Part shown: positions 21,290 through 34,622 of the stretch, one piece after another
How the letters are laid out: the number at the start of each line of letters is the position of its first letter
How positions within the stretch are numbered: the first letter of the stretch is position 1
Source: Viscum album
Taxonomy: Eukaryota > Streptophyta > Magnoliopsida > Santalales > Viscaceae
DNA: 64,000 nucleotides
Assembly (NCBI GenBank): GCA_963277665.1
Contig: OY728128.1
Coordinates: 1,867,018,988-1,867,082,987, forward strand
Direction of reading: 5' to 3'
Position numbers and translations under genes: made by a program
Notes under the pieces: generated by a model
Told to the model about the DNA's origin: nothing
The model's input: only the letters and a program-made list of their open reading frames with translations
Database searches by the model: none

Positions 21290-21780
21290 CTCTTGCACTG
21301 CATGTATCTGAGTCCTCCTACATAATGCATCAGCCACTGTGTTACCCATACCAGGTGTATAGGAAATGTCAAAGTCGAAGGAATGAAGGTATTTAACCCA
21401 CCTTCGTTGTCTCAAATTCAAGTCATGCTGGGTAAATATGTTGTTAAGACGTTTGTGTTCTGTAAACCCTACAAAATTTTATCCTAAGAGATAATTTATC
21501 CAACATTGTAGTGCATGAACAACTACGTCCAACTCGAGATCATGCGTCGGGTAATTCCTCTCATATGTCCTCAACTACCGAGACCCATTCAAAACTACTC
21601 GATCTCCCAGCATCAACACTGCTCCTAGTCCAATACCTGATGCTTCATAATAAATTATATAGATCTTCCCTTCCTCTGGATGTATTAGGACATGTGTAGA
21701 TGTCAACATTCATTAAGCTCATTAAAGGATATATCGCATGCTTGTGAACAAATGAACTTCATACCCTTCTTATTCAAACC
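21290..21780 (-). pseudogene. Tekay RNase H domain
   Basis: Minus strand: YYEASGIGLGAVLM (YTDASGIGLGAVLMQ type; the first Asp of the active site is now Glu), [42 protein letters not shown] and NTVADALCRR at the end (about 21,348-21,313). The frame is long but broken by stops. RNase H removes the RNA strand during reverse transcription. Confidence 0.85.
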
Positions 21781-21849
21781 TATCAACAGCGTGGCTAAGC
21801 GAGAGAAATCTTGTATAAAGCGCCTCTAGTAACCATCTAGCCCCAAGAA

Positions 21850-22490
21850 ACCCTATATTTCAAACACATTCTTATGATTCTCCCATGAAAATACTACTCT
21901 CACCTTCTATGTGTCTACTGCAACTCCTGCCTCTGAGATAATATTACCCAGGAAGTGAATCTGGTCCATTCAAAAGTGGCAATTTGAGAGCTTAGCATAT
22001 AACTGATCCTCTCTCAGTGTATTCAATATGATCTCAATATGGTTGGCACGATCATGTCGAGTGTGAGAGTTCACTATGATATCATACATAAAGACTACCA
22101 AAAATTAATACAGATATGGGTGGAACACGTGATTCATTAGACCCATAAAAACTGTTGATGCGTTTATGAGTCTGAACGGCAAGACAAAGTACTCTTATAG
22201 ATCATATATTATTTTAAAGGCTATATGAGGTATGTCTGATGGTCTAATGCGGAACTGATGATATTTATTTCTCAGTGAATCTTCAAGAACACTCATGCTC
22301 CTCAACGTCGATCAAAACAATCATCAATCCATGGTAAGGGATATCAGTTCCTAACCGTCAACTGGTTCAGTTTCTGATAATCCACACAGAGTCCGAGGGT
22401 ACCGTCTGCCATCTTCATAAACAGGACAGGTGAACCCCAAGGAGAAGTACTAGTTTGGATGAAACCCTTTTCTTGAAACCCCTCTAACTA
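21850..22490 (-). pseudogene. Tekay reverse transcriptase domain
   Basis: Minus strand: [18 protein letters not shown] then [13 protein letters not shown] (about 22,475-22,355), typical of Ty3 reverse transcriptase. The catalytic F-x-DD box reads VVFMYDIIVNS at about 22,110-22,075, so the first of the paired Asp residues is now Tyr. Stops and frameshifts elsewhere. Non-functional. Confidence 0.88.
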
Positions 22491-23039
22491 CCTCTTTAGC
22501 TCCGCCAATTTTGTCATAGTCATACTATAAGGAGAGAAGGATACCTGGGCCACTCCTAGCACAATCTAAATAGAGAAACCCACCTATCACTCTGGAGGTA
22601 GACCTGAATATTTTTCTGAGAAAACATCCCTTAAATGATTCACCACTGGGTGGAATCCTTCTGACAAGTTCCCAGGTCATCAAAATATAAACTCACAATC
22701 TGGGTGGTCACTCCACCTTGACCGTGATGCTTGGGTCCATCACAGGTCGCCTGGGCATCCCATTCGCCATTTTATAGAAACTTTATACCCTATGGTGACG
22801 TGAAACTCATCCTCTGACGATAAAAATCTACAAAGACTCGATAGGGTACAAACCAGTACATCTTGAGAATGGCATCATAGCTTGTCATCTCTAAGACATA
22901 GAGGTCCCATATGATGTGACACCCACCAACCTCTTGGGGGGAACTCCTTGCACTAACACAGACCTGGTGTTCTAATTCCCAACGGAGTGTCTAGCGTCAT
23001 GATACTAGAAGATGAGGAAACACTGAGCCCAAGTCTCCC

Positions 23040-23105
23040 GACAATGGGCACAAATATAAAGCTGTGTGTAGCGCCAGTATCAAAATATACTGAAGGAAAC
23101 ACAAA
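23040..23105 (-). pseudogene. Tekay aspartic protease active-site segment
   Basis: Minus strand VYFDTGATHSFIF. The catalytic DTG triad (codons at 23081-23073) is intact, in the expected place between the zinc knuckles and the reverse transcriptase. The rest of the domain is too eroded to bound. Confidence 0.8.
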
Positions 23106-23399
23106 ATCTACTAGGATAATACCTCTGATAGTGGAATGTCTGAGATCCTGCTCTTGTTGGGTCTATTGCACTGCATATGTCTGCCCAGTGCCGCTGCCCT
23201 GTGACATAGCCTGGCTACCCTGAGTTGGCCCGCCCTGATGTCTCTAAGATCCTGTTGTCAGGCTACCATGGCCACGAACACTACATCGGCCTAAAAATCC
23301 GGACGTATTCCAATTCTATGACTGGTAAGAGGTTGCTGGATCTTCTCCTGCCTAAGAAGTCTTCACACAACCCCTCTCACTAGTCACTGGTAGAAAAGC

Positions 23400-24300
23400 C
23401 CTACAAACACATTATAGATGACCCTTCATACCACAAGCTCGGCACTCTACTGGGTCACGTCGACACTAAGGACTCTTGTGGCCCTCTTTACCACACTGGT
23501 AGCACATTACGTGGCCACCTGAAGAATTATTCTAGCTATTAATTACACCATGTGAGAGATCCATCTGCCTCTTCCTCCTACTAGTAGATATAGTACCAGA
23601 GACCGGGGTTGAACCGCCCTGGTCCGCCCCACTAGCTTCTCGCAGGTTCTGATTAGTAATCAATGCCTGGTTCAAAATAGCAAGCACTATAGGAAACCTA
23701 ATAACATTCACCAGTTCTTGAATGTCATATCTAAGAACAATCTCAAAGCGTCTAGACCTCAATATCTCATCACCCACCAGAATAGGTGAAAAATGTTGTA
23801 ACTCGTTGAATTGGGAAGAATAATCCATCACTTACATGGCGCCCTACTACAAATTCATGAACTCTTGATCTTGATCTGCCTTTAGCATATCCAGAAATAA
23901 AATATCATATAATAATGCCTAAAAATCATCCCACGCCATGTCTCGATGATGATATGTCCATGTAGTAACATCCCACCATCTCTTTGTGGAATCACACATC
24001 ATGTAAGTAGCAAGATTGACCCTCCTCCAAAAAGGCGTCTCCAAATGCTGAAGATTGTCTGTATAGAAACCATCCATGACTCTGTAGCCTGAGGTTTTCC
24101 ATCCCCTAAAAATGTAGGCAGATGTTGTTGCTTGATTATACGTTACATCTCAGCCATAAATGTGGAAACCGACATTGCTCCTTAGAAGTTCTGCATGAAC
24201 CGCATAAATCCTTCATGTTACTATGCAACAGCACCTACGTTCAATATAATGATTAGCGCTGCATCTAGCACTACTGGAGGATCCATCAGTAGACCATGGC
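23400..24300 (-). pseudogene. Tekay gag (capsid and nucleocapsid)
   Basis: Minus strand. Capsid-like LPTFLGDGKPQATESWM at about 24,135-24,085, then an open stretch 23831-23532 starting MMDYSSQFNELQHFSP (the Y-x-x-x-F-x-x-L motif of Ty3 capsids). Two CCHC knuckles follow: 23505-23464 (CYQCGKEGHKSP-stop-C) and 23444-23403 (CRACGMKGHL-stop-CVC), all metal ligands present but each with a stop between H and the last C. The gag start is not clear. Confidence 0.82.
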
Positions 24301-24449
24301 CTACCATCTATGGATTATAATCGTCCCCACTCTTTTGGCGAATATCTCATGGTCATCTCAGCAGCATGACTCAACAAGGTCAAGACATGCCTTAGATTAA
24401 GATCATCAAGGACCCAGAACTGGGAATGTAATAAGGGATCAGGAGAAAG

Positions 24450-26008
24450 AAAACATTCATGTTTTACAGAACAATACTACACGGCGTGTATAATAACTAC
24501 ACCACGTGTTCCCTCAAGTCTTTCACATGGGCCTGTACTTCTTCCAGAACTGGTCGTGTAACACCACAAAAACATCGTCTGTTTTCCTTACACACGGTGT
24601 GTACTTGAATTTTCATCCCCAGACTAAGTCCCTCTAAACACCTAAGCCACACGACTGTCCTTAGAACAAGACTATATGGCATGTATAATGTCAACAGAGT
24701 GTGTACTTTTAAGCCCTTACAAGGTCGTGTTCTGATGCCGACTTGCGTGTGTCTCAACCCCACGTGTTACACCCACACACAGCATGTAAACAACCCCATA
24801 TCCCCAACCACATAGCCAAGTCCACACAGTCTCTTGTCAGTCAAGACTACACGGCGTGTCACACAGGTACATGGAGTGTTATAGACGAGCTCCATCGACC
24901 CGTGTTGTTTGTGACATGGCCAGATACATGGCTCACACTACACAGCATGTTCCAGATGGGCATGGAATGTATGAGAAGAGGTAACACTGACCTATTTTAG
25001 ATACACAACTGAGACCCCAGATTAAACTACATAGCGTGTTTAGTAGTGACACAATGTTTTTATGCTAAGATTTCTTTGTCCGTGTTGTTAGTCACACGAC
25101 AGTCACAGGTTTAAGCTGACACAGTGTGTACAACCGGTGCATGGTGTGTTCCACAAGAACTTCCATATCCTGTGTTTCTACCTACATAGCCTATGACACA
25201 ATTAGAAACTACATAGCACGTACAAAAGGTACAAGGTGTGTACTTAAATTTTATTCATTCTTCCCGAACAGAAGATCACATAGCATGTATTCATAGAACC
25301 ACATGTCGTGTAGTCTAGGTTTCCGAACAGTAAACCTTGGAAACTACTTTAAATCCCCTTTTCATTAATATCAAGCATCGATATGCCAAATTCTTATCCG
25401 TGGGGGCCCATAATCCCAGTGAACCAATGTTTAGAAGCTAAAATTTCTGATTTTAGTAAAAATGCAACAAAAGGTTGGATCACGATATGCTAAATTCCAG
25501 TCTAAGAGAGCTCATAATTCTCAGGAACCATTGTTTAGAGTACATAAACCCAATCATAACATGTACCAACACCATATCAACTCTAGGCATATCTATCAAT
25601 GTACCTATCACAACAACATGAAATTTATAGAACAACATCTATAACAACAACATGCAATTTATAATGTAGCTACCTTCCATGGAATCTATACATGAAATGT
25701 GATTCTAACATGTTCTGAAATGATGCATGTGATGGAATACCCTCATCTCATCGGGTTGCGACTAAATAGAAACCAAGTATAAAATATAAATAGCACACCA
25801 CAAGTGCATCACCCAATGGTGAAAATTAAATCAACAGTAAAATTGAAAAACTAGAAAAATTGCAATTAAATTAGGTAGATGGGATTTTCCCTGTACACAG
25901 GTTAGCTACTCCAAGGAAACGCTTATTACCAAATACGAATTATGTCATATCCCGGACTATGGGATCCAAATATTATTTGAAGGAAAATAAATGTTTTTGA
26001 AACCACAT
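24450..26008 (-). other. Tekay untranslated leader rich in TACACGGCGTGTA-like motifs
   Basis: About 1.5 kb between the primer site and gag. Between 24478 and 25325 there are many imperfect copies of a short self-complementary motif (for example ACACGGCGTGTA, ACACGGTGTGTAC, ACCACGTGTTC, ACATAGCGTGT), also present in the LTR. 25326-25990 has no recognisable content. Confidence 0.6.
25995..26006 (-). other. Degenerate primer-binding site of Tekay element
   Basis: Minus strand TGGTTTCAAAA just inside the right LTR, against TGGTATCAGAG expected for initiator tRNA-Met. Two or three mismatches fit the general decay of this copy. Confidence 0.6.
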
Positions 26009-28138
26009 TGTAACGTACTAGATCCGTGTGCCACACAATGGGTGCCCCGAACATGGTTGGTCACATGACCTCAAGCGCATTTCCACAAATGCCAGGAGCT
26101 GTCGACTAGCAGCGAGGGACCATGAATGATAGTGGGAAAAATATTCCCTCTTTTGTCAAAGTTTAGCATAGTGGAAATAAATATAGAATACAAAAGCAAA
26201 AGCAGTAAACAATATAGAGTTGAAATGGGCAACAAAACTGAAGTATTGATAACCAACAGTCATATATGTGATGATACAATATGACTCTAATTCTAAGAAG
26301 GCATCCCAAATAGGATACACTACAATCTAATACAATACAGCACATGGTACAAGTACAGAAAAAACAATCCAAAATAGTGCAACATGAATCAAGAAGCATT
26401 GAAATTCTAAGCTCGGTCTCATGCTCTCCAACTCCTCTTCAACAATCATGTACCTGTATAGGACCCTTGATCCTATCGTCACCTGAAAAAATATAATCTA
26501 TTTGTACAAAATACATTTCCATAAAAGTTTGTGAGAAATAAATCCTAGTAGGAAAACACCGAAGGACCGTGCATAGCTGTCAGTGAAAATGTAAAACAGT
26601 AGCATGCAATAAGAAAATTCAGTAAACTAGGATGTTCTAAAAAGTAACCATTCCTACTAGTTATATTATCATTGAAATAATTATTTACCAATTCAATACA
26701 ATTGAATTATGTGTTTCCTGAGAAACGACCTCGACTGATAATCTCCTATACCAGTGTCACATCAAAAACCCCAAAATGATATCTAACTAGTAAAAGATGA
26801 CAATAATACCAAGCATGTGCTTTAGCTTGGCAGGTACAACCTAAGAAAATCACCACAATGAATATTAAAGTAAAAATTGTCCTTAGACATGTATGTCCTT
26901 ACCCTCAGGCAAGCAGAAATGAATCCCTCAGGTGGCTGCACTCAAGCATAATGAATATTGACCTCAGGCATATGAAATGTCACCCTCAGGCATAGAAGCT
27001 ACTGCCTACAGGCGTAATGAATGTTTCCCTCATGCTAGACGAAACACTTCCCTCAGGCGTTTCATATGAAAAGCACGTAACTGAGCTGAGGCCAATGCAT
27101 TAGAAATAAATTTATATATTTTTCCTCTCATGAAAACTAAAAACATTCTAATATCATGGTATACCGATGGGTATCCTATCCAAAAGGATAAACAAGGGAA
27201 CCACACCCTCGGGGTGGCCCTGGTTCAAATCAACGATCCCAAACAACAATTTATACTTACTCATTAGATTACCTATGAATTTATAGGTATCTTAGCAGTT
27301 AATGTCTCAACAAAATGACACCCCGAATATGGGCGTGTGGCACAATAGTATACAAAATCACTCCACAGTTGGAATTAAACACCATACCACCTACCTCGAT
27401 ATCCTCTGACTGGTATACATGAAAGGCTCCTTCCAAAACAACCATGAACGGCGTAGATTTGAGATAAAAATTTCTCTGTTCAACCCCAAATAACTTCTAT
27501 TATGGAAATAATTGGAGGGAAATACTCAAGGGGAGGGAAGACCTTACCTGCGTGGTTCATATGAGATTTTTGGTAAAAGAATCAGAATCTCATTGAGTGT
27601 TTGGGAGCTCCTCTAAGCCTCAAACTCCTCTATCGGTTCTCCTATCGAGTTTTCTACCTCCTCTGCCGAATGAGGGGGCTAGTGACTATTTTTAATGAAA
27701 AAACATAACTACGTGGCATGTACTCTCAAGTACACGTTGTGTACTTTCTTTTTAACTATTAACTGGAAGCTACTCTCCACCGCCTTACTATTCATCTGCT
27801 GACTGATTATACGATGTGTAATAATAAGTACATGACATGAATTATCTTTCCATAAGCGGCTATTTCCCCCTCCTTACTGTTCACCTGCCTACTGATTACA
27901 TGACGTATATTACTATGTAAATAGCGTGTAGTTAGTTTTTACACCCTGAATCACCGACATTTCTACATGCCCTATATTATCATCCCACACTACCAAAGTA
28001 CACACCGTGTGGAAACATACACGGTATTTACCAATAAATTTTGTGATTTTTACAACATTTCCCATGTTTTCTCTTAAAAAATTAAGGAAAAGGAAAAGAA
28101 GAAACCCATAGAACAAGAATTTGATCCGGGATCTTACA
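26009..28138 (-). repeat. 5' LTR of Tekay element (2130 bp)
   Basis: Homologous to 18238-19703 plus an extra block of about 665 bp (about 26433-27098) that includes a minisatellite. Minus-strand start TGTAAGATCCCGG at 28138. Contains the TACACGG-type motifs near 27715-28030. Confidence 0.88.
26902..27058. repeat. Minisatellite CCCTCAGGC(A/G)-TAATGAAT, about 28-bp unit
   Basis: About six imperfect units, each beginning CCCTCAGGC and ending in a variant of ATAATGAATG. Lies in the block missing from the other LTR, so repeat-driven deletion or amplification is plausible. Confidence 0.8.
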
Positions 28139-30746
28139 CTGCAATTACACATAATTTCATTTAATTCATCAACATTTAAAAAAAATCTTTTTTTGGTTAG
28201 ATTAGAGAAATCAATATTGTAAGCATCATCTTTTCACTTTTTTAGAAAATATACTATATTTAATTTTTAGAACATTATAATTATCATTTTTAAAAATATT
28301 ATTTAATCCATCATCACATAGTGATGATAAGATTAATGGATTAATTTTTAAACAATTTATAAATAATACTTTTGAAATAATAATATTTTTATAAAAAGAA
28401 TCATGCATATTATATTTTATCTAAACATTATAGTTGTCTAAATATGTGACAATGTCACCATCACAGGAATTGGTAGTTTTATATTTAGACAAATAAAATT
28501 TCATGTTCCTGGAGTTTTTAATATCTTAATACTAAGAGTCTTTGAGACGCTTTAGTAATATATACCATTATTAAACATACAAAAAGAGTGTTTTGGTACC
28601 CATGCTATCTTGTGTCCTACGTGATTAGTAAAAAAATTGGAACCCAAATAGATTTAAAGCATTTATTATTTGGTTTATTAGAAAATAATTATATTTCAAC
28701 AAATGTATTAGTATTCCCAAATGAATAAGTAAATATCTGTGAAAATTTGTTACAATAACTCCCTTTCATTCTATATTTTTTAAAATATATGCTAAAAATA
28801 CAGCCTTTTTAAATTCAAACCAAAATAGTCAAATTTATCAATGGTGAAAAACTATTGTAACCAAAATAATTAATTCTTGCATTTAGTTTCATAAAATACA
28901 TATTTTTATTATGTTGTTCCTTTCATTGAATAAATAGATATGGTTTTTCTTTTTGATTTAAAACATCATTTTCTTAATTTATATTCTCTTTTAAATAGTA
29001 TCTAAATTAGTATAGAAATCTTAATTAGACACTTAATATGGGTTTTCTATTTTCATATTCTCTTGCTTTAGATTCTTACATTCAATTTCAACTATAATTA
29101 AATCATATAGAACTAAATGAAATATTTTTTATCGATATTTAGCATTCGCTGCCATAAATCTTTTTAGTATTTAATTTTTTCCATTCAGTTTTATCTTTTC
29201 AAGAACATAATTTCTTTTATATAATTCCTCATAAAAATATCTATTAAAATTATTACATTTTTTCAATATGTCATTTTACTTATAAAAAATTGTAATTTAT
29301 TTTTATTTTTAGTATAATGTTTAATTATTTTTACTTAATCATTTATTAATTATACATGTTCATTGAAAAATATTTTATACATGGAAATAACTGATTCTAA
29401 ATTAGAAAATTAATTAGAATTAGTTTCAGAATCATTTTCAGATAAATAATCATGATCTACATTAATAGACATAATTATTTGACAAAAATAGTAATATTTA
29501 TCTATCAATAAATACCCATTAGAGAATGATTCAACGACCCTTTTTCACTTTTAGAATCATTTCATTGAATCCGAACATGATGAGAAGTTCCAACCACCAA
29601 ACAAACTATTCTTTTATTTTCTCCTTTCCTATTTTTCTTTATTTGTATGTTTTAGTTCGGGGATTTCAATACGGATTTGATATTTCTTCCTAAACTAATA
29701 ATATTTTAATTAGGAAACATCATTACTATTATTAGAATTACATATCATGTAATACATTTTGATCATTTTTTGAACTATCTCATACCACAATTGTGTATCA
29801 TTAACATAAAACAATCATGCTAAATTGAGCTCCATATTTGTAACATTCATAGTAAATAGAGTTATGATTATAATATTTTTCATTAATATTAGCCATAAAA
29901 TGTATAAATTTTCTATTCATAGTCTCTTCATGAATAATATTTTCAAACTCAAAATCATATTGAAGAATAGTAATTATTTGTTCATCTAAGGAATGCTCTT
30001 TGAAATGAAAACTCTCATTGATGGACACCATATTTTCATTCCATTTTTTGGTATGGATCTCAAATCTATTTTAACTTGATCTATGTATTCCAATAATTCT
30101 ATAAGATCTCTCATTTATGTTGTAATACTTTTAAAAAAAATTGAACATCTTGTTCACGAATTCTTCATATCCCATCATTAAGTCCTTGTATTCTTCTCAT
30201 AGTATTCGTCCCATGGTTCTCTTGTGCCTTTCAGTCGAATAGTGAGTCACTATAAGTATTATCATTATATCATGGGATGTATTACAAGCTGATACATGGA
30301 AATAGAAACTTTTACTTATATTATAGTACAAAATATTTTTTCTTTATAACTCAAAACATAATTAGTCATATCATTACCTATATGTGTCTTTAGATTATCT
30401 TTGGGTAGATCATACAGATTCTCCATTGTTTTCTGTTGACCCAAATAAAACTTTTTATGATCATATTTTTTATAACTATCTAGTATCTATAGTCACTTCT
30501 TTTTATAAATAGTGGTTTTGTATTATTTATCCATTGTTGGCATTCACACCAACCATCTTACAAAACAAAAAATTTATTCGATATATTATTAGTCATACGA
30601 TGATCGTATTAGTAGAGAGTTAAAAAATAAACAACATAACTCTTAAATAATTAGATACCATCCACTCTTAAATTTTTTTGTATCATGTTAATGTAATCAA
30701 ACACCCTTACTATCCTTTAAGAAAAAAAACTAATGATACCAATTAT
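28139..30746 (-). pseudogene. Copia element Z, 5' coding part (protease end, pre-integrase, probable gag)
   Basis: Minus strand. An open stretch 28408-28226 contains LSSLCDDGLNNIFKND and VLKIKYSIFSKKVKR, matching the LLSISQLCDDG...KVL segment after the copia protease. A shifted frame continues as DAYNIDFSNLTKKRFF and reaches CNCSLGH at the Tekay junction, where WHRRLGH is expected. Farther right (29,801-30,230) a frame with MVSINESFHFKEHSLDEQIIT could be part of gag, but I cannot confirm it. The rest is AT-rich with many stops. Joined with 16441-18237 it forms one copia pol. Confidence 0.72.
30733..30743 (-). other. Primer-binding site of copia element Z
   Basis: Minus strand ATTGGTATCAT, matching ATTGGTATCAGAGC of Met-primed copia elements over its first nine bases, four bases inside the LTR end. 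Confidence 0.7.
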
Positions 30747-32254
30747 TGGAGCATACTTGATAGATGTAAATACAAGAGGGGGTGAATAATTGTTTTCAAA
30801 ATATAATGAAAAAATAAATCCATTTTTAATTATTTAAACTTCTTTATGTATCTTGTTAATGATGTGTAGTGAATTAGAAATAAAAGAAAAGAACATAGCT
30901 ATTTTATAGAGGTTCAGATCACAATGATCCAAGTCTTCTCCTCAGTATTCTCTACTCTATGATAATATTGGTACACACAAAGAAATTTACCGTTAGTGGT
31001 GTGAGGACATAATACAGACATCATCTTTTATTAATTCCTAGAGGCACAACCTGGTCATTTTTTGGAGTCTTTACACAGTCTATAACTTATCATCATTTCT
31101 GATTCACTAATAAGGATATACTTTTTTGTGGTTGAATAACCAAGAAAAATAGACCTCTTATTGACTTTTAATCGTATAAACTAGACATGTAAAACTATAA
31201 AAAATAATAGAATGAATAATTCAAATAAAAAATTCAATGAATCCAAAAATATATTTCTAATGGTGAGGATGATAAGGTTTTATGATATCGATAAATACCA
31301 TAATAGATGAAAATTAATTAGAAGATTCATATTGATCTTAGTAAGGAATTATATGTTGCAGAGGTTCCTGATCAAATAAGTGGAAATAATTTTTTATCAA
31401 CAAACATTATATTATTTCATGTCAAAAAGCTCTATATAGTGGTTTTATTCCTTGATAAAATCTCTATAGAATTAGTATGGATTCATTTACTCAAATATCA
31501 CCTTGGATACTCTAATGATCCAATATGCATACTATTTGTTAGTGCACAACAAAATAAAATCATACAATTAGCTTTTTTTAGAAAAACCAAACACAATATA
31601 AAAGAACTTTTATGATCATTATTTATACATGTAATAGTATCTTAAAACATCTAACTAGTTCATTATATGTTAAATTATTTATTTTAAATAATGTTATAAT
31701 TTGAAAAAATGAATTAAATTTATGTTTATTAAAATATTAAAAACTTAAAATAAATGTGTGTTGTATACTTCATGTATGAAATTTGTTTCATGTTTGTAAA
31801 ATAATCATTATATATACTCAATATAACTTTTATATAACATCTTATTATATTTTTATATAAAAATTTAATTAAATAGTTATTAAAATTTGTATTTTACTTA
31901 TTTCACTTATAATAAAACAAATTGAGAAAAAATATTTGATCATATGGTAGAAAGAGATAGCTTGTGGTAGGACGATGTTGTTGCCACAGATGAGCTACAA
32001 CTGAGTGACATATTTTCACACACTATAGAGAATGATACTACCATTGAATCAGAGGAACTGTAGAATGTATTGATCTACCTTCATAAATGATATTCCTTTC
32101 AGAGGATATATGTTTTCTGAGAAAGGATGGTGAAGGTAAAACTACCATGGAGGAGATCCACCTTGAATAAGTGATCTACAAGATTTGATGGCTGAAAAAA
32201 ATTGGGAGGTCAATCACTGATATTTAATAGATCTTGCATTGACGGTTACATACC
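30747..32254 (-). repeat. 5' LTR of copia element Z (U5 side; outer limit not resolved)
   Basis: On the minus strand the LTR ends with ATTCACCCCCTCTTG...GCTCCA before the primer site, the usual end of SIRE-like LTRs. The plus-strand segment near 30,890-30,960 aligns loosely with 50,960-51,040 in copia Y. The sequence beyond about 31,900 does not obviously match the Y LTRs, so the outer boundary may lie before the insertion of element B or beyond it. Confidence 0.5.
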
Positions 32255-32259
32255 AGTAC
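32255..32259 (+). repeat. Left target-site duplication of element B (AGTAC)
   Basis: AGTAC directly before TGTAACACCC, and the same five bases at 43486-43490 after the 3' LTR. A perfect 5-bp duplication, as made by Ty3 integrases. Confidence 0.95.
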
Positions 32260-33890
32260 TGTAACACCCCAGGTAAATAAAGAATATGACATTTTTGTAT
32301 TTATCCATATTTTTGAATAAAATTTCAATATTAATTTAAAGGGAACGCTATGCTCGACGGCTTACCCAATACACAAGAATGAGTTCCTCTGAAATCTTAC
32401 GTTGCACTCAAATAATAAAATAATACTATATTAAATGGTAGTTAACGCCTAGCCATTGTAATGGAGGGAATGAACAGAACTAACTACAAAATGATTATAT
32501 ATGTTTTTCAAATATTTTTACTTTTTACAATAAATGTTAGACGATTAAAAATGTGAATGAATCCAATTTTTAATCATAAACATTCTAATATCCTTTAAAA
32601 GGTCGATTAAACACCTATTGATGTCGAACCTCTTTTAAATCCACTTTTTGACAATTTTATGTGTTATATTTGACAAAATAAATTTCTTCTTTAGAATCGG
32701 GACATCAAAATTTACATTGTGTAAATTTTTGTAATTTTTCCGATAAGGTTCATTTTTTAATGAAAAGTGAAAAATGTTGTATTTTAATTCAAAAAGACTT
32801 TTTAATATAAAGTATTTATATGATTAGATTATATTATGAATTTGTTTTAAAGTTCAATTAGAATATATTTTTACCACTTAATCCAATAGTGGCAATTGTA
32901 ATTAATTTCATCTTGAAATTGGACTTAAACTAGAGTCAATCTTTTGATACATATTGTTTCTTAAAAACACGCTATTTGTTTTGACTGCGGGAATTAATTA
33001 TTAAATTAATTAATGCAACTTATATGTTTTTAATTTTGTAAAATTGACTTCATTTTTGAATTCGTAATATCAAATATAGCTTAGGGTGATTTTTTGTTAT
33101 TTTTCTGAAAAACTTCAATTTTTGATGAATAATGAATCCACTAAGTGGTAGTTAAAGAAACTGATTTTTTGTTAAAATGAAACTTTTCCACCTCTGTGTT
33201 TTGAATTTCAAAACTCTTACATACATGGTTGTCATTAGGAAGTAAAATGTGGTTCAATGGGATTAAAATATTTTATGGTGAATAGTAACTTTTATGTTTT
33301 TAATCGCGATTAGAGGTAATTAGTGTAGTTTAAGGTAAAAAATAATGTTTTAATAATATGAGATGAGCTTGACACATGTCATACCATTATTTGATGTGTC
33401 ATGGACGACCAAGAAAATCCATGGGTCAACTTGGGGACCCCATGGATCCACTTTGGTTGGGAAATGACATTAATATCTTTTTATTTAATGTAAAATTAAA
33501 AATGACACAAACTTGAGTTGTTTTACTAAAACAATTTTTACATGGGGTTATAAAAGTCTGATTTTTTACTATAAATAGTCATTGGAAAGCTAAAAATATT
33601 TCCTACATCATGATAGTTTTTTTTATAATTTTTAGACATTAAATAAATAAAATTATTTATGACATCATAATGATGGAGCGATTACCTCATTAATAAAGGA
33701 TTTTAATAAAATGAAAAGATAATGTAACATCTATGACCTAAACATGTCCAAAACCTATTGTATTGGTGGATTTAGAAACCTTATCACCTTATCCTAGAAT
33801 TATATCAATGTGGGACCTTTTAAATCCAAAAACGCATTTTCAAATAAAGTAACATTTCTTTACATTCTAAGAGTGCACCTCCTCTTCTCT

Positions 33891-33897
33891 TATAAAA
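33891..33897 (+). promoter_or_regulatory. LTR TATA box (5' LTR of B)
   Basis: TATAAAA after CTCCTCTTCTCT and before a C-rich leader; conserved at 40327-40333 and, in element A, at 6610-6616. Transcription is expected to start about 30 bases downstream. Confidence 0.8.
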
Positions 33898-34622
33898 GGC
33901 CCCCACCTCTAATTCCTTACCCACACTTCCAAAGCCTTTGTCTCGGCCAACCCCTGACCATTTTGTCTCTTCAAATCCCTCTCTAACTCTTAGAAGCCTC
34001 ACTTTGGTCATAAGTCTTCCCAAGGAAGCCTTTGACCTCAAACCAAAGGGAGTCACCGGATTTTAAGGTAATGTCTTCACTTGAGTCCATTTGTATTATT
34101 TTGCTTCTCCAACCCCCTAAACTCTTTTTATTCATTTATTTTGTAACAAATCCAGTATCATAAATATATTAGGATTTTTTTATAAGAATAATTAGAGCTA
34201 CACTCACACACACCTAAATCTAATGGTTAAAGAACATACTGTTTCTATGGATGTCGAATTTCTGCCTCACAGAACGATGATTGTTCAACACTAATATAAC
34301 ACCATCAAAGGTGGCCATTAACATGTCACTATATTTATATATGATATATAATATGTTTATGTTTTACTTAAGCTTCTGTATTTTTCTTTTTGGGCATACC
34401 TTTATGGTTTCCATTGTTGGTAAACATGATAATTTCATTTTAGGAAGTGCGGAATACCGCCCCCTCTAAGTGATTTGATTCGTTAATGCCATATGTGGGA
34501 TGTATAAAGGATTTATTTAAAGTTATTATAAATGATTTATGTTACATATAAATGATGAATATAATTCTGTAATTAAAATATACATACCTCTCAGTTAGTT
34601 TTAATTCCATTAATATGACATA

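Larger units (their letters stand above)
18238..28138 (-). mobile_element. Tekay/Del-type Ty3 chromovirus, nearly full length, decayed
   Basis: Two direct repeats (18238-19703 and 26009-28138) flank, on the minus strand, gag with double zinc knuckles, protease, reverse transcriptase, RNase H, integrase and a chromodomain remnant, in that order. A purine tract abuts the left (3') LTR and a degenerate Met primer site abuts the right (5') LTR. LTR ends on the minus strand are TGTAA...TTACA. Flanks are ctgtt (18233-18237) and ctgca (28139-28143), an imperfect 5-bp target duplication. Removing the element restores the GAG-pre-integrase motif of copia Z across the junction, which independently confirms both ends. 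Confidence 0.9.

Noticed and set aside
34281..34469. Hydrophobic small frames at 34281-34469 and 40716-40955 as membrane peptides
   Set aside because: Again LTR copies; they differ in length and start context and AT-rich DNA readily gives hydrophobic frames.
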